Shown: positions 19,500-31,007, counted from the first letter of the stretch. The stretch: DNA of 64,000 nucleotides from Nocardia ignorata NBRC 108230 (GCF_001612905.1 NZ_BDBI01000002.1:248001-312000), one strand, 5' to 3'. Translations and numbers: made by a program. The notes: generated by a model from the sequence alone, not told the origin.

Positions 19500-20567
19500 G
19501 TGGGCGTCGAGGTCAGGACCGAGGGTGTAACCAAGTCCTTCGGTTCACAGCGAATTTGGCAGGACGTGTCGATCACGCTCCCTTCGGGCGAGGTGAGCGC
19601 GCTGCTCGGCCCCTCGGGTACGGGTAAGTCGGTGTTCCTGAAATCGCTCATCGGTCTGCTGCGGCCCGAGCGCGGGTCCATCTTCATCGATGGCACCGAT
19701 ATCACCACCTGCTCCAACAAGGAGCTCTACGAGATCCGCAAACTGTTCGGCGTGCTCTTCCAGGACGGCGCGCTGTTCGGCTCGATGAATCTGTTCGACA
19801 ACATCGCGTTCCCGCTGCGCGAGCACACCAAGAAGTCGGAAACCGAGATCCGTCGCATCGTGATGGAGAAGCTCGAGCTCACCGGTCTGCTCGGCGCCGA
19901 GAACAAACTGCCCGGCGAGATCTCCGGTGGTATGCGCAAGCGCGCCGGCCTGGCCCGTGCGCTGGTGCTCGACCCGCAGATCATCCTCGTCGACGAGCCC
20001 GACTCCGGCCTCGACCCGGTGCGTACCTCGTACCTGGCGCAGCTGCTGCTCAACATCAACGCCCAGATCGACGCGACGATCCTCATCGTGACGCACAACA
20101 TCAACCTGGCCCGTACCGTGCCCGACAACATCGGCATGCTGTTCCGTCGTCAGCTGGTGATGTTCGGCCCGCGTGAGGTGCTGCTCACCAGCGAGGAGCC
20201 GGTGGTCAAGCAGTTCCTCAACGGTCGCATGATCGGCCCGATCGGTATGTCCGAGGAGAAGGACGAGGCGCAGATGGCGCGCGAGCAGGCGCTCGTCGAC
20301 GCCGGTCACCACCACGGTGGCGCCGAGGAGATCGAGGGCATCATCCCGCAGATGAAGGCCGAGCCGGGCATGCCCGCACGCCAGGCTGTCTACCGCCGTC
20401 AGGCCCGTGTGCGCGAGATCATGCACACCCTGCCCGCCGCGGCCCAGGCCGCCATCCGCGAGTCGCTGGCCGAGTCCGACGACACCCAGGTGATGGCCGC
20501 CTACGGGGGCAACGATCACCCCACCGAATCGTTCAAAGCGATGCCGCACGGCCAGACCAACGGCTGA
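19500..20567 (+). CDS. mkl: Mce transport system ATPase MceG/Mkl
   Basis: 355 residues from GTG at 19500, chosen for GGAGGT four bases upstream; an in-frame ATG lies at 19488. Walker A GPSGTGKS is at 37-44, with the signature ISGGMRKRAGLARAL and Walker B IILVDEP. A C-terminal extension of about 100 residues is typical of MceG, the ATPase that powers Mce lipid importers of Mycobacteriales. It sits between rplL and rpoB as in M. tuberculosis (Rv0655). No mce operon is in the window, so it acts in trans. Confidence 0.92.
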   Translation: MGVEVRTEGVTKSFGSQRIWQDVSITLPSGEVSALLGPSGTGKSVFLKSLIGLLRPERGSIFIDGTDITTCSNKELYEIRKLFGVLFQDGALFGSMNLFDNIAFPLREHTKKSETEIRRIVMEKLELTGLLGAENKLPGEISGGMRKRAGLARALVLDPQIILVDEPDSGLDPVRTSYLAQLLLNINAQIDATILIVTHNINLARTVPDNIGMLFRRQLVMFGPREVLLTSEEPVVKQFLNGRMIGPIGMSEEKDEAQMAREQALVDAGHHHGGAEEIEGIIPQMKAEPGMPARQAVYRRQARVREIMHTLPAAAQAAIRESLAESDDTQVMAAYGGNDHPTESFKAMPHGQTNG

Positions 20568-20580
20568 CAAGTTTCGTCTC

Positions 20581-20610
20581 GAAAGGCCCCGGGTTCGCCC
20601 GGGGCCTTTC
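20581..20610 (+). terminator. Intrinsic terminator after mkl
   Basis: Perfect 13-bp stem GAAAGGCCCCGGG/CCCGGGGCCTTTC with a TTCG loop. Confidence 0.88.
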
Positions 20611-21108
20611 GCGTTCCTGTGCCAGAAAGCGCCCTGACCTGGCGTTCTACGGGATGGCGCACACGGCGCGTCGCGGGTAAAATGGCCGCGGTTCGGGCGG
20701 GGATGCCCAGCGCGCCAGGCGATCTCGATCTCGGACACGGAGCCGCCGCGCCACTTGACGAGCCGGTCGCGAACCGTCACCCTATTCACAACAGCGTCTG
20801 CTGTTACAGGGGCTTCGGCGCCCGAGTTTCCGACGCGGCCAGCGTCCCGGGACTTCGGCGCGTTTGCCGTCCGAGTGATGACTCGGATGGTATGTTGACA
20901 CCCCCTTGCATAGGGGTGTAAGTTTGGACGTTGCGCTGGCTGCCTCCTGTCCACACCTTGATTCGCACTCGTAAGTTCCACCTTCCGGTGTTACTTCCGC
21001 TGCTGCCTGTTCAGGTTTCGTTCGGGTCGTAACCAGCGGAACTCGTAGCAGACAAGCGACGGTCGCGGACCACCACGCGACGCGCGTGAGGTGCTGGAAG
21101 GACGCATC
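20611..21108 (+). promoter_or_regulatory. rpoB upstream region with a strong promoter candidate
   Basis: Nearly 500 bases without a convincing gene. TTGACA (20895-20900), 18 bases, then TAAGTT (20919-20924) is the best promoter in the window. The spacer contains the inverted repeat ACACCCC (20898-20904) / GGGGTGT (20913-20919), overlapping both hexamers. The leader from there to rpoB would be about 180 bases. Confidence 0.6.
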
Positions 21109-24100
21109 TTGGCAGTCTCCACCCAGACCAAGGCTGGTATCCCCGGAGCCCCGTTGAGGGTTTCGTTCGCGAAGATCCGAGAGCCCTTGGAGGTGCCCGG
21201 ACTTCTCGACCTACAAACGGACTCGTTCGCCTGGTTGGTCGGTTCTCCCGACTGGCGTGAGAAGGCGGCCGCACGCGGCGACGTCGGTCTCGCAGGCGGC
21301 CTCGAAGAGGTGCTCGAAGAGCTCTCGCCGATCGAGGATTTCTCCGGTTCGATGTCCCTGTCGTTCTCCGACCCGCGCTTCGAAGAGGTCAAGGCCTCCA
21401 TCGATGAGTGCAAAGAGAAGGACATGACCTACGCGGCGCCTCTGTTCGTCACCGCGGAGTTCATCAACAACAACACCGGCGAGATCAAGAGCCAGACCGT
21501 CTTCATGGGTGATTTCCCCATGATGACCGACAAGGGCACCTTCATCATCAACGGCACCGAGCGTGTCGTCGTCTCCCAGCTCGTGCGTTCCCCCGGCGTG
21601 TACTTCGATCACAGCATCGACAAGGCCACCGAGAAGGACCTGCACAGCGTGCGCGTGATCCCGTCGCGCGGTGCCTGGCTGGAATTCGACGTCGACAAGC
21701 GCGACACCGTCGGTGTCCGCATCGACCGCAAGCGCCGTCAGCCGGTCACCGTGCTGCTCAAGGCACTCGGCATGACCACCGAGGAGATCGTCGAGCGTTT
21801 CGGCTTCTCCGAGATCATGATGTCGACCCTGGAGAAGGACAGCACGCCCGGCCAGGACGAGGCGCTGCTCGACATCTACCGCAAGCTGCGTCCGGGCGAG
21901 CCGCCGACCAAGGAGTCCGCGCAGACTCTGCTGGAGAACCTGTTCTTCAAGGAGAAGCGCTACGACCTGGCGCGCGTCGGTCGCTACAAGATCAACAAGA
22001 AGCTCGGCATCAACCTCGACAAGCCGGTCACTTCCTCGGTGCTCACCAAGGAAGACATCGTCGACACCATCGAGTACCTGGTGCGTCTGCACGCCGGTGA
22101 CCGCTCGATGACCGCCCCCGGCGGCGAAGAGGTCCCCGTCGAGATCGACGACATCGACCACTTCGGTAACCGTCGTCTGCGCACCGTCGGCGAGCTGATC
22201 CAGAACCAGATCCGCGTGGGCCTGTCCCGCATGGAGCGCGTGGTCCGCGAGCGGATGACGACTCAGGACGTCGAGGCGATCACGCCGCAGACCCTGATCA
22301 ACATCCGTCCCGTGGTCGCGGCGATCAAGGAGTTCTTCGGAACCTCCCAGCTGTCGCAGTTCATGGACCAGAACAACCCGCTGTCGGGTCTCACCCACAA
22401 GCGCCGCCTGTCGGCGCTGGGCCCGGGTGGTCTGTCCCGTGAGCGTGCCGGTCTGGAAGTTCGTGACGTCCACCCGTCGCACTACGGCCGCATGTGCCCG
22501 ATCGAGACCCCGGAAGGCCCGAACATCGGCCTGATCGGTTCGCTGTCGGTGTACGCGCGGGTCAACCCGTTCGGCTTCATCGAGACGCCGTACCGCAAGG
22601 TCGTCGACGGCAAGGTCACCGACGAGGTCAAGTACCTCACGGCCGACGAGGAAGACCGTTACGTCCGCGCGCAGGCCAACTCGCCGGTCGACGCCGAGGG
22701 TCGCTTCATCGAGGAGAAGGTCCTCGTGCGGCGCGCCGGTGAAGAGGTCGAGTTCGTCTCGCCGTCGCAGGTCGACTACATGGACATCTCGCCGCGCCAG
22801 ATGGTGTCGGTCGCGACGGCCATGATCCCGTTCCTCGAGCACGACGACGCCAACCGTGCCCTCATGGGTGCGAACATGCAGCGTCAGGCCGTGCCGCTGA
22901 TCCGTTCCGAGGCTCCCATCGTGGGCACCGGTATGGAGCTGCGCGCCGCGGTCGACGCAGGCGATGTCGTGGTGAACGAGAAGTCGGGTGTGGTCGAGGA
23001 GGTCTCGGCCGACTACGTCACCGTGATGGCCGACGACGGCAGCCGCAAGTCCTACCGGATGCGCAAGTTCAACCGCTCCAACCAGGGCACCTGCTCCAAC
23101 CAGCGTCCGATCGTGGACGAGGGTCAGCGGGTCGAGGCCGGTCAGGTGCTGGCCGACGGTCCCTGCACCGAGAACGGTGAGATGGCGCTGGGCAAGAACC
23201 TGCTCGTCGCGATCATGCCGTGGGAAGGCCACAACTACGAGGACGCGATCATCCTGTCGCAGCGCCTCGTGGAAGAGGACGTTCTCACCTCGATCCACAT
23301 CGAAGAGCACGAGATCGACGCCCGCGACACCAAGCTGGGCGCCGAGGAGATCACCCGGGACATCCCGAACGTCTCCGACGAGGTGCTGGCCGACCTGGAC
23401 GAGCGCGGCATCATCCGCATCGGTGCCGAGGTTCGCGACGGCGACATCCTGGTCGGCAAGGTCACGCCCAAGGGCGAGACCGAGCTCACCCCGGAAGAGC
23501 GCCTGCTGCGTGCCATCTTCGGTGAGAAGGCGCGCGAAGTGCGCGACACCTCGCTGAAGGTGCCCCACGGTGAGTCCGGCAAGGTCATCGGCATCCGCGT
23601 GTTCTCGCGCGAGGACGACGACGATCTGCCTCCCGGCGTGAACGAGCTGGTCCGTGTCTACGTGGCGCAGAAGCGCAAGATCCAGGACGGCGACAAGCTC
23701 GCCGGCCGCCACGGCAACAAGGGCGTCATCGGCAAGATCCTCCCCGTGGAGGACATGCCGTTCATGCCCGACGGCACCCCGGTCGACATCATCCTGAACA
23801 CCCACGGTGTGCCGCGTCGTATGAACATCGGCCAGATCCTGGAAACCCATCTCGGGTGGATCGGTAAGGCCGGCTGGAACATCGATGTGGCCTCGGACGG
23901 CACTCGTCCCGAGTGGGCGGCCACGCTGCCCGAGGAGATGCTGGCCGCACCGGCCGACTCGAACATCGCGACGCCCGTCTTCGACGGCGCGAAGGACAAC
24001 GAGCTCACCGGTCTGCTCGGCTCGACGCTGCCCAACCGTGACGGTGAGCGGATGGTCGACGCCGACGGCAAGGCGACCCTGTTCGACGGTCGTTCCGGCG

Positions 24101-24591
24101 AGCCGTTCCCGTACCCGGTCGCGGTCGGTTACATGTACATCCTGAAGCTGCACCACCTGGTCGACGACAAGATCCACGCGCGTTCGACCGGTCCGTACTC
24201 GATGATCACGCAGCAGCCGCTGGGTGGTAAGGCCCAGTTCGGTGGTCAGCGTTTCGGTGAGATGGAGTGCTGGGCCATGCAGGCCTACGGTGCGGCGTAC
24301 ACGCTGCAGGAGCTCCTGACCATCAAGTCCGACGACGTGGTCGGCCGCGTGAAGGTCTACGAGGCCATCGTCAAGGGCGAGAACATTCCGGAGCCGGGCA
24401 TTCCGGAGTCGTTCAAGGTGCTCCTCAAGGAACTCCAGTCGCTGTGCCTCAACGTGGAGGTCCTGTCTTCGGACGGCGCCGCGATCGAGATGCGTGACGG
24501 TGACGACGAGGATCTGGAGCGCGCCGCGGCGAACCTGGGCATCAACCTGTCCAGGAACGAAGCGGCCACTGTCGACGATTTGGCGAACTAG
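21109..24591 (+). CDS. rpoB: RNA polymerase beta subunit
   Basis: 1160 residues from TTG at 21109, preferred for GGAAGGA six bases upstream; an in-frame GTG at 21091 would add MLEGRI, the same arrangement seen in M. tuberculosis rpoB. The rifampicin region ([21 protein letters not shown] onward) shows the wild-type Asp, His and Ser at the usual resistance positions, so this copy looks rifampicin-sensitive. It ends 111 bp before rpoC, same strand. Confidence 0.97.
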   Translation: MAVSTQTKAGIPGAPLRVSFAKIREPLEVPGLLDLQTDSFAWLVGSPDWREKAAARGDVGLAGGLEEVLEELSPIEDFSGSMSLSFSDPRFEEVKASIDECKEKDMTYAAPLFVTAEFINNNTGEIKSQTVFMGDFPMMTDKGTFIINGTERVVVSQLVRSPGVYFDHSIDKATEKDLHSVRVIPSRGAWLEFDVDKRDTVGVRIDRKRRQPVTVLLKALGMTTEEIVERFGFSEIMMSTLEKDSTPGQDEALLDIYRKLRPGEPPTKESAQTLLENLFFKEKRYDLARVGRYKINKKLGINLDKPVTSSVLTKEDIVDTIEYLVRLHAGDRSMTAPGGEEVPVEIDDIDHFGNRRLRTVGELIQNQIRVGLSRMERVVRERMTTQDVEAITPQTLINIRPVVAAIKEFFGTSQLSQFMDQNNPLSGLTHKRRLSALGPGGLSRERAGLEVRDVHPSHYGRMCPIETPEGPNIGLIGSLSVYARVNPFGFIETPYRKVVDGKVTDEVKYLTADEEDRYVRAQANSPVDAEGRFIEEKVLVRRAGEEVEFVSPSQVDYMDISPRQMVSVATAMIPFLEHDDANRALMGANMQRQAVPLIRSEAPIVGTGMELRAAVDAGDVVVNEKSGVVEEVSADYVTVMADDGSRKSYRMRKFNRSNQGTCSNQRPIVDEGQRVEAGQVLADGPCTENGEMALGKNLLVAIMPWEGHNYEDAIILSQRLVEEDVLTSIHIEEHEIDARDTKLGAEEITRDIPNVSDEVLADLDERGIIRIGAEVRDGDILVGKVTPKGETELTPEERLLRAIFGEKAREVRDTSLKVPHGESGKVIGIRVFSREDDDDLPPGVNELVRVYVAQKRKIQDGDKLAGRHGNKGVIGKILPVEDMPFMPDGTPVDIILNTHGVPRRMNIGQILETHLGWIGKAGWNIDVASDGTRPEWAATLPEEMLAAPADSNIATPVFDGAKDNELTGLLGSTLPNRDGERMVDADGKATLFDGRSGEPFPYPVAVGYMYILKLHHLVDDKIHARSTGPYSMITQQPLGGKAQFGGQRFGEMECWAMQAYGAAYTLQELLTIKSDDVVGRVKVYEAIVKGENIPEPGIPESFKVLLKELQSLCLNVEVLSSDGAAIEMRDGDDEDLERAAANLGINLSRNEAATVDDLAN

Positions 24592-24702
24592 GTGGTAAGC
24601 GCGGTGCGGGTGTCTCCGGAAAAGACGCCCGCATCGCGCACCGCGCTCGACAACTAGTGAACTTTTGCTCGAATTCGACCCGAACAGGGGAAAGGAAGTT
24701 AC

Positions 24703-27700
24703 GTGCTAGACGTCAACTTCTTCGATGAACTCCGGATCGGCCTGGCCTCTGCCGAAGACATTCGCAACTGGTCCTACGGCGAGGTCAAGAAGCCGGAGAC
24801 CATCAACTACCGCACGCTCAAGCCGGAGAAGGACGGGCTCTTCTGCGAGAAGATCTTCGGCCCCACCCGGGACTGGGAGTGCTACTGCGGCAAGTACAAG
24901 CGCGTCCGCTTCAAGGGCATCATCTGTGAGCGCTGTGGCGTCGAGGTGACTCGCGCCAAGGTGCGTCGTGAGCGCATGGGCCACATCGAGCTGGCCGCAC
25001 CGGTCACCCACATCTGGTACTTCAAGGGCGTTCCGTCGCGCTTGGGCTACCTGCTGGATCTGGCGCCGAAGGATCTCGAGAAGATCATCTACTTCGCCGC
25101 CTACGTCATCGTCGGTGTCGACGAGGAGCTGCGCCACAACGAGCTCAGCACCCTCGAGGCCGAGATGGAGGTCGAGAAGAAGGCTGTCGCCGATCAGCGC
25201 GACGCCGATCTCGAGGCCCGCGCGCAGAAGCTCGAGGCCGACCTGGCCGAGCTGGAGGCCGAGGGCGCCAAGTCCGACGTGCGCCGCAAGGTCAAGGACG
25301 GCGGCGAGCGCGAAATGCGTCAGCTGCGCGACCGTGCCCAGCGTGAGCTGGATCGTCTCGACGAGATCTGGACCACCTTCACCAAGCTGTCGGTCAAGCA
25401 GCTCATCGTCGACGAGGTGCTCTACCGCGAGCTCGTCGACCGCTACGGCGAGTACTTCACCGGTGCCATGGGTGCGGAGTCCATCCAGAAGCTGATGGAG
25501 AACTTCGACATCGACGCCGAGGCCGAGTCGCTGCGCGAGACCATCCGCAGCGGTAAGGGCCAGAAGAAGCTGCGCGCGCTCAAGCGCCTCAAGGTCGTCG
25601 CGGCCTTCCAGGCCAACGGCAACTCGCCCATGGGCATGGTGCTCGACGCCGTTCCGGTGATCCCGCCGGAGCTGCGCCCGATGGTTCAGCTCGACGGTGG
25701 CCGTTTCGCCACCTCCGACCTGAACGACCTGTACCGCCGCGTGATCAACCGCAACAACCGCCTCAAGCGACTGATCGATCTGGGTGCGCCCGAGATCATC
25801 GTCAACAACGAGAAGCGGATGCTGCAGGAGTCCGTCGACGCGCTGTTCGACAACGGTCGTCGTGGTCGCCCGGTCACCGGTCCGGGTAACCGCCCGCTGA
25901 AGTCGCTGAGCGATCTGCTCAAGGGCAAGCAGGGTCGTTTCCGTCAGAACCTGCTCGGTAAGCGTGTCGACTACTCGGGCCGTTCGGTCATCGTGGTCGG
26001 TCCGCAGCTGAAGCTGCACCAGTGTGGTCTGCCGAAGCTGATGGCGCTCGAACTGTTCAAGCCGTTCGTCATGAAGCGTCTGGTGGATCTCAACCACGCG
26101 CAGAACATCAAGTCCGCCAAGCGGATGGTCGAGCGTCAGCGTCCCCAGGTGTGGGATGTCCTCGAAGAGGTCATCGCCGAGCACCCGGTGATGCTGAACC
26201 GTGCGCCCACCCTGCACCGCCTCGGTATCCAGGCCTTCGAGCCGCAGCTGGTGGAAGGCAAGGCCATCCAGCTGCACCCGCTGGTGTGTGAGGCGTTCAA
26301 CGCCGACTTCGACGGTGACCAGATGGCCGTGCACCTTCCGCTGTCGGCGGAGGCGCAGGCCGAGGCGCGCATCCTGATGCTGTCGTCGAACAACATCCTG
26401 TCCCCGGCGTCGGGTCGCCCGCTGGCGATGCCGCGTCTGGACATGGTGACCGGCCTGTTCTACCTGACTCGTCTCGACGAGAACGGTGTCGGCACCTACC
26501 GGGCCGGCGGCAAGGACACCCCGGAGTTCGGCGTGTACTCCTCGCCCGCCGAGGCGCAGATGGCCGTCGACCGCGGTGAGCTCACCGTGCGTTCGATGAT
26601 CAAGGTGCGGCTCACCGAGCAGCGCCCGCCGAAGGAGATCGAGGCGGAGCTGTTCCCCGAGGGGTGGCACCGTGGCGATGCCTGGCTCGCCGAGACCACG
26701 CTCGGTCGCGTGATCTTCAACGAGCTGCTCCCGGCGGACTACGCGTTCATCAACGAGCCGATGCCGAAGAAGCGTCAGGCCACGATCATCAACGATCTGG
26801 CCGAGCGCTACCCGATGATCGTCGTCGCCCAGACCGTCGACAAGCTCAAGGACGCGGGCTTCTACTGGGCCACGCGTTCGGGTGTCACCGTCTCCATGTC
26901 GGACGTGCTCGTTCCGCCGGAGAAGGCCGACATCATGGAGCGCTACGAGGGCATGGCCGACCAGATCGAGAAGAAGTACCAGCGTGGTGCTCTCGATCAC
27001 CAGGAGCGCAACAACGCCCTGGTCAAGATCTGGCAGGAAGCGACCGAAGAGGTCGGTGCGGCGCTGCGCACCCACTACCCGGCCGACAACCCGATCATCA
27101 CGATCGTCGACTCGGGTGCCACGGGTAACTTCACCCAGACCCGTACCCTCGCCGGTATGAAGGGCCTGGTGACGAACCCGAAGGGTGAGTTCATCCCGCG
27201 CCCGATCAAGTCCTCGTTCCGTGAGGGCCTGACCGTGCTCGAGTACTTCATCAACACCCACGGTGCTCGTAAGGGTCTGGCCGACACCGCGCTTCGTACC
27301 GCCGACTCGGGTTACCTGACCCGTCGTCTGGTGGACGTCTCTCAGGACGTCATCGTGCGCGAGCACGACTGTGGCACCGAGCGCGGCATCGTGGTGCCGA
27401 TCGCGGAGAAGCAGGCCGACGGCACGATCATCCGTGACGCGCACGTGGAGACCTCGACCTTCGCCCGCACCCTGGCGCAGGATGCGGTCGACGCGAGCGG
27501 CAACGTCATCGTGGCGAAGGGTGCCGACCTCGGCGACCCCGCGCTCGAGGCGCTGCTCGAGGCCGGTATCACCGAGGTGAAGGTCCGCTCCGTGCTGACC
27601 TGCACCACCGGCACCGGCGTCTGCGCCACCTGCTACGGCCGTTCGATGGCCACCGGCAAGCTGGTCGACATCGGCGAGGCCGTCGGCATCGTCGCCGCCC

Positions 27701-28656
27701 AGTCCATCGGTGAGCCCGGTACCCAGCTGACCATGCGTACCTTCCACCAGGGTGGCGTCGCAGGCGACGACATCACCGGTGGTCTGCCGCGTGTTCAGGA
27801 GCTCTTCGAGGCCCGTGTCCCCAAGGGCAAGGCGCCGATCGCGGAGGTCTCGGGCCGGGTGCGTCTCGAGGACGACGACCGCTTCTACAAGATCACGATC
27901 ATCCCTGATGACGGGTCGGAGGAAGTCGTCTACGACAAGCTCTCGAAGCGTCAGCGTCTGCGGGTGTTCAAGCACGACGACGGCTCCGAGCGTCTGCTGG
28001 CCGACGGTGACCACGTGGAGGTGGGTCAGCAGCTGCTCGAGGGCGCTGCCGATCCGCACGAGGTGCTGCGCGTGATGGGTCCCCGTCAGGTGCAGGTCCA
28101 CCTGGTCCACGAGGTCCAGGAGGTCTACCGCTCGCAGGGTGTGTCGATCCACGACAAGCACATCGAGGTCATCGTGCGCCAGATGCTGCGTCGCGTGACG
28201 ATCATCGATTCGGGTGCCACGGAGTTCCTGCCCGGCTCGCTCACCGAGCGTGCCGAGTTCGAGGCCTCGAACCGTCGCGTGGTCGCCGAGGGTGGCGAGC
28301 CCGCCTCCGGCCGTCCGGTGCTGATGGGTATCACCAAGGCGTCGCTGGCCACCGATTCGTGGCTGTCGGCGGCCTCCTTCCAGGAGACCACCCGAGTGCT
28401 GACGGACGCGGCCATCAACTGCCGCTCCGACAAGCTGATCGGCCTGAAGGAGAACGTGATCATCGGTAAGCTCATCCCGGCCGGTACCGGTATCAACCGT
28501 TACCGCAACATCCAGGTGCAGCCGACCGAAGAAGCCCGTGCCGCCGCGTACGCGGTGCCGTCCTACGACGACACCTACTACTCGCCGGACAGCTTCGGCT
28601 CCTCCACCGGTGCCGCGGTGCCGCTGGACGACTACGGCTTCAGCGACTACCGCTAA
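24703..28656 (+). CDS. rpoC: RNA polymerase beta' subunit
   Basis: 1317 residues from GTG at 24703 after GGAAAGGAAG. N-terminal zinc ribbon cysteines CYCGKYK...CERCG (about 60-78), the catalytic Mg motif NADFDGDQ, the trigger-loop region TMRTFHQGG and the second zinc site [11 protein letters not shown]. Length and order match other actinobacteria. Co-transcribed with rpoB. Confidence 0.98.
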   Translation: MLDVNFFDELRIGLASAEDIRNWSYGEVKKPETINYRTLKPEKDGLFCEKIFGPTRDWECYCGKYKRVRFKGIICERCGVEVTRAKVRRERMGHIELAAPVTHIWYFKGVPSRLGYLLDLAPKDLEKIIYFAAYVIVGVDEELRHNELSTLEAEMEVEKKAVADQRDADLEARAQKLEADLAELEAEGAKSDVRRKVKDGGEREMRQLRDRAQRELDRLDEIWTTFTKLSVKQLIVDEVLYRELVDRYGEYFTGAMGAESIQKLMENFDIDAEAESLRETIRSGKGQKKLRALKRLKVVAAFQANGNSPMGMVLDAVPVIPPELRPMVQLDGGRFATSDLNDLYRRVINRNNRLKRLIDLGAPEIIVNNEKRMLQESVDALFDNGRRGRPVTGPGNRPLKSLSDLLKGKQGRFRQNLLGKRVDYSGRSVIVVGPQLKLHQCGLPKLMALELFKPFVMKRLVDLNHAQNIKSAKRMVERQRPQVWDVLEEVIAEHPVMLNRAPTLHRLGIQAFEPQLVEGKAIQLHPLVCEAFNADFDGDQMAVHLPLSAEAQAEARILMLSSNNILSPASGRPLAMPRLDMVTGLFYLTRLDENGVGTYRAGGKDTPEFGVYSSPAEAQMAVDRGELTVRSMIKVRLTEQRPPKEIEAELFPEGWHRGDAWLAETTLGRVIFNELLPADYAFINEPMPKKRQATIINDLAERYPMIVVAQTVDKLKDAGFYWATRSGVTVSMSDVLVPPEKADIMERYEGMADQIEKKYQRGALDHQERNNALVKIWQEATEEVGAALRTHYPADNPIITIVDSGATGNFTQTRTLAGMKGLVTNPKGEFIPRPIKSSFREGLTVLEYFINTHGARKGLADTALRTADSGYLTRRLVDVSQDVIVREHDCGTERGIVVPIAEKQADGTIIRDAHVETSTFARTLAQDAVDASGNVIVAKGADLGDPALEALLEAGITEVKVRSVLTCTTGTGVCATCYGRSMATGKLVDIGEAVGIVAAQSIGEPGTQLTMRTFHQGGVAGDDITGGLPRVQELFEARVPKGKAPIAEVSGRVRLEDDDRFYKITIIPDDGSEEVVYDKLSKRQRLRVFKHDDGSERLLADGDHVEVGQQLLEGAADPHEVLRVMGPRQVQVHLVHEVQEVYRSQGVSIHDKHIEVIVRQMLRRVTIIDSGATEFLPGSLTERAEFEASNRRVVAEGGEPASGRPVLMGITKASLATDSWLSAASFQETTRVLTDAAINCRSDKLIGLKENVIIGKLIPAGTGINRYRNIQVQPTEEARAAAYAVPSYDDTYYSPDSFGSSTGAAVPLDDYGFSDYR

Positions 28657-28664
28657 GCAGTAAC

Positions 28665-28700
28665 CGAACGCCCCGCTCCTTTCGAGGAGCGGGGCGTTCG
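28665..28700 (+). terminator. Intrinsic terminator after rpoC
   Basis: Perfect 16-bp stem starting CGAACGCCCCGCTCCT, TTCG loop, then TCGTT. Confidence 0.9.
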
Positions 28701-28737
28701 TCGTTCAGTGGCCGCCGTGGTTCGGTATCGTTGACTC

Positions 28738-28938
28738 ATGACCGCGGCCTATGACCACTACCCCGAGCTACATCGGTTGGTCGAGCAGCTACGACCCGAG
28801 ACCGCCCCGGCGGCTCGCGAGGCATTGCTGCGCCTGGTCAAGTCCAGCACGCCTGACCGGCTTGCGGCGCTGCCGACCTTCGACGGACCGGAAGACCTCA
28901 GCGAGCGTATGGACGACGAATTGTTCGATTCGCAGTGA
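28738..28938 (+). CDS. Putative antitoxin of a PIN-toxin module
   Basis: 66 residues, mostly helical and acidic towards the end (DLSERMDDELFDSQ). No DNA-binding motif is evident. The call rests on its position: the TGA stop overlaps the GTG start of a PIN-domain gene by four bases (GTGA), the usual coupling of antitoxin and toxin. TATCGT at 28726-28731 lies six bases before the ATG and there is no ribosome binding site, so the message is probably leaderless. Confidence 0.7.
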   Translation: MTAAYDHYPELHRLVEQLRPETAPAAREALLRLVKSSTPDRLAALPTFDGPEDLSERMDDELFDSQ

Positions 28939-29346
28939 CCCTGATAGTTGACGCGAATGTGCTTGTCGCGGTGATGAATCGCAAGGACAAGCGTCACGCC
29001 GAAATGAAAGACTACCTATCCTCGCGGACCGACACCTTCATTGTGACGCCCTACATCGTTGCTGAGGTGACCTACTTGCTGCAGAAATATGCTTGCTGGT
29101 GCGCATGCCGAGATCCAGTTCATGGAGACGGTGCGTGATGGTGTGTTCTGTGAGGAGTTCGAGCCCGCCGACGCGACCCGCATCGTCGAGCTGATGAAGC
29201 AGTTCGCCAGCTTCCCACTCGGCGCCGCCGATGCCTCACTGATCGCCGTCGCCGAGCGCCTACAAGTCCGGGATATAGCATCGGCCGACCACCACTTCCG
29301 TGCGGTCCGCACCGCGGGGCTCGACTACATCAACGTCGTTCCTTAG
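28935..29346 (+). pseudogene. PIN-domain (VapC-like) toxin, frameshifted
   Basis: The N-terminal half (from GTG at 28935; TLIVDANVLVAVMN with the first catalytic Asp, VAEVTYLLQKY with the Glu) is in one frame. The C-terminal half (LAGAHAEIQFMETV, GAADASLIAVAERL with the next Asp, ASADHHF) continues in another frame. Joining at about 29080-29092 restores a protein of about 136 residues, normal for VapC. One extra base or a two-base loss explains it. All acidic residues survive, so the change is recent or a sequencing error; programmed frameshifting is less likely since no slippery site is obvious. VapC proteins cut RNA. Confidence 0.75.
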
Positions 29347-29531
29347 GTTTCTGGCGATCGTAGGTGGTCAGTATGGCTGACGGAGCGTGTCTGGCCTTCC
29401 GGAAGGTAGCTCGGATCGGATCGCCGCGAGAGCATCTCGCAGGCGTAGATCAGATGGTCATCGACCCGATTCCACCCCACCCGCGCGGCCAGCGCCCGCT
29501 CGACCTCTGCCATCGGATCGTGCACCTTCAC
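29343..29531 (-). CDS. Small hypothetical protein
   Basis: 62 residues from GTG at 29531. Codon use is GC-rich at third positions and the sequence (EVERALAARVGWNRVDDHLIYACEM) looks protein-like, but no family is recognised. It starts 24 bp after the zinc-ribbon gene on the same strand, so the two may form an operon. Its stop overlaps the end of the convergent toxin pseudogene. Confidence 0.45.
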   Translation of the reverse strand: MKVHDPMAEVERALAARVGWNRVDDHLIYACEMLSRRSDPSYLPEGQTRSVSHTDHLRSPET

Positions 29532-29555
29532 CGCCTGGATCGCACCGCATGGGGA

Positions 29556-29837
29556 TCAATCCAGAATAGCGGGACCGTCGTCTGCCGATGCTCCTCGTTT
29601 GCAGTTCTGGTCGAAGATCCGCTCCAATATTTCGCGCTGTTCGTTCTCCACCTGCAGTGCCGTGCAGGGTTCGCAGCCCCACCTCGGCGAGAAATCACTG
29701 ACAACGCAGCCGCCCAGCATGACCTCGCCGCGTTGGGCGGCTTCTTGCAGTGGAGGAGCGGGCATGCCGTAAACGATCCGAGTCATCGGGCCACCGCATT
29801 CGGCACAGCGTGGTGCCTCGGCTTCTTTCTTCACCAT
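29556..29837 (-). CDS. Small zinc-ribbon-like hypothetical protein
   Basis: 93 residues from ATG at 29837; an earlier in-frame ATG at 29936 adds a low-complexity basic stretch. Cysteine pairs CAEC (about 10-13) and CEPC (about 54-57) bracket VYGMPAPPLQEAAQRGEVMLGGCVVSD with one further Cys, a pattern seen in small actinobacterial proteins of unknown function. A metal-binding fold is inferred. The 184 bases between this gene and the FNT gene contain nothing recognisable. Confidence 0.6.
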   Translation of the reverse strand: MVKKEAEAPRCAECGGPMTRIVYGMPAPPLQEAAQRGEVMLGGCVVSDFSPRWGCEPCTALQVENEQREILERIFDQNCKRGASADDGPAILD

Positions 29838-30021
29838 CTGAGCGTGCCGCAACGAGCGTCGTTGCGTGGTAGATCGGCGCGTTGCCGACTTCTTCTCGCT
29901 ACGAAAGGCAGAAATGCATGTCGGAATCGCAGCCAATTGCGGCTTGTTCTATGACAGCCCTTATCCGGCAGGGCGAAGTCGGGGCTTTCTAAAACACTGG
30001 TACCCGCCTCCTGACTGAGAA

Positions 30022-30849
30022 TCACTCCACCACAGTGGGTTCGGGTCGGCGGGGTGGGGCGGTGCGGGCGTGGGTGGCGTAGAGGGTGAGGCCGACGAAG
30101 GTGAGGCCGCCGACCAGGTTGCCCACCACCGTGGGGATTTCGTTCCAGATCAGGTAGTCGCCGATCGAGAAGTCGCCGCCGAGGAGCAGGCCGGAGGGGA
30201 AGAGGAACATGTTGACGATGGAGTGTTCGAAGCCCATGTAGAAGAACAGCATGATGGGCATCCACATCGCGATCACCTTGCCCGACACCGAGGTCGACAT
30301 CATCGCGGCGACCACGCCGGTGGAAACCATCCAGTTGCACAACACAGCGCGGATGAACAGCGTGAGCATGCCCGCGGCGCCGTGGTCGGCGTAGCCCACA
30401 GTCCTTGATTCGCCGATGTCGCCGAGCTTTTCGCCGACCACGCTCGGGTCGACGGAGAATCCCATGGTCAGGATGATCGCCATCATCACGGCCACCGTGA
30501 ACGCGCCGGCGAAGTTGCCGACGAAGACCAGCCCCCAGTTCCGCAACATCGACCGCACCGTGACTCCGCGCCGCTTGTCGATCAGCGCCAGCGGTACCAG
30601 CGTGAAAACTCCGGTGAGCAGATCGAATCCGAGCAAGTACAGCATGCAGAAACCGACCGGGAACAGGACGGCGCCGAGCAGCGGCTCCCCGGTGTTCACG
30701 GTGATGGTCACCGCGAAGGCGGCGGCGAGGGCGAGGATCGCACCGGCCATGTAGGCGCGGATCACCGTGTCGCGGGTGGACATGAACGCTTTGGCTTCGC
30801 CCGCGTCGATCATCTTCTCGACGAAGTCCGCCGGTTTGAGATAGGACAT
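30022..30849 (-). CDS. Formate/nitrite transporter (FNT) family channel
   Basis: 275 residues from ATG at 30849, with GAAGGGG upstream (the longer frame to 30912 lacks a site). Six hydrophobic helices; the MSTRDTVIRAYMAGAILALAAAF start, GNFAGA and the C-terminal NLVGGLTFVGL are typical of FocA/NirC proteins, which form pentameric channels for small monovalent anions. It is divergent from cyanase with a shared 158-bp control region, so cyanate, nitrite or formate are possible cargoes. Confidence 0.88.
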   Translation of the reverse strand: MSYLKPADFVEKMIDAGEAKAFMSTRDTVIRAYMAGAILALAAAFAVTITVNTGEPLLGAVLFPVGFCMLYLLGFDLLTGVFTLVPLALIDKRRGVTVRSMLRNWGLVFVGNFAGAFTVAVMMAIILTMGFSVDPSVVGEKLGDIGESRTVGYADHGAAGMLTLFIRAVLCNWMVSTGVVAAMMSTSVSGKVIAMWMPIMLFFYMGFEHSIVNMFLFPSGLLLGGDFSIGDYLIWNEIPTVVGNLVGGLTFVGLTLYATHARTAPPRRPEPTVVE

Positions 30850-30932
30850 CGAAACCCCTTCATAGTGCCTCTCGCGCAGCAGTTTTCGCCGTGGAGGTTG
30901 CCTGCCGATCACGGCAGGTTGCCCCCACGTAA

Positions 30933-30950
30933 ATAGTGGTATTCCACTAT
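30933..30950. promoter_or_regulatory. Palindromic operator candidate between FNT and cynS
   Basis: ATAGTGG (30933-30939) and CCACTAT (30944-30950) are a perfect inverted repeat around TATT, midway between the divergent genes. A second repeat, CCTGCCG/CGGCAGG, lies at 30901-30918. Confidence 0.5.
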
Positions 30951-31007
30951 GGTGGATAGCCGTCTCCCGATGGGAGGCTGGCGGCGACCCCGAATCGAGG
31001 AGCCCGC

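Noticed and set aside
20895..20924. CsoR-like metal operator at the rpoB promoter
   Set aside because: The C-run/G-run repeat resembles such sites only loosely, and no metal gene is nearby.
21211..24177. 988-residue minus-strand frame over rpoB
   Set aside because: A shadow of rpoB codon bias; rich in D, V, L, H and G with no family signature. The same applies to frames over rpoC (24706-28161) and fusA-tuf (57133-60336).
21109..24591. Rifampicin-resistant rpoB paralogue
   Set aside because: The resistance-determining residues are wild type and the gene is in the standard operon.
28935..29346. Programmed frameshift in the PIN toxin
   Set aside because: No slippery heptamer or downstream pseudoknot is apparent near 29080-29092; mutation or sequencing error is simpler.
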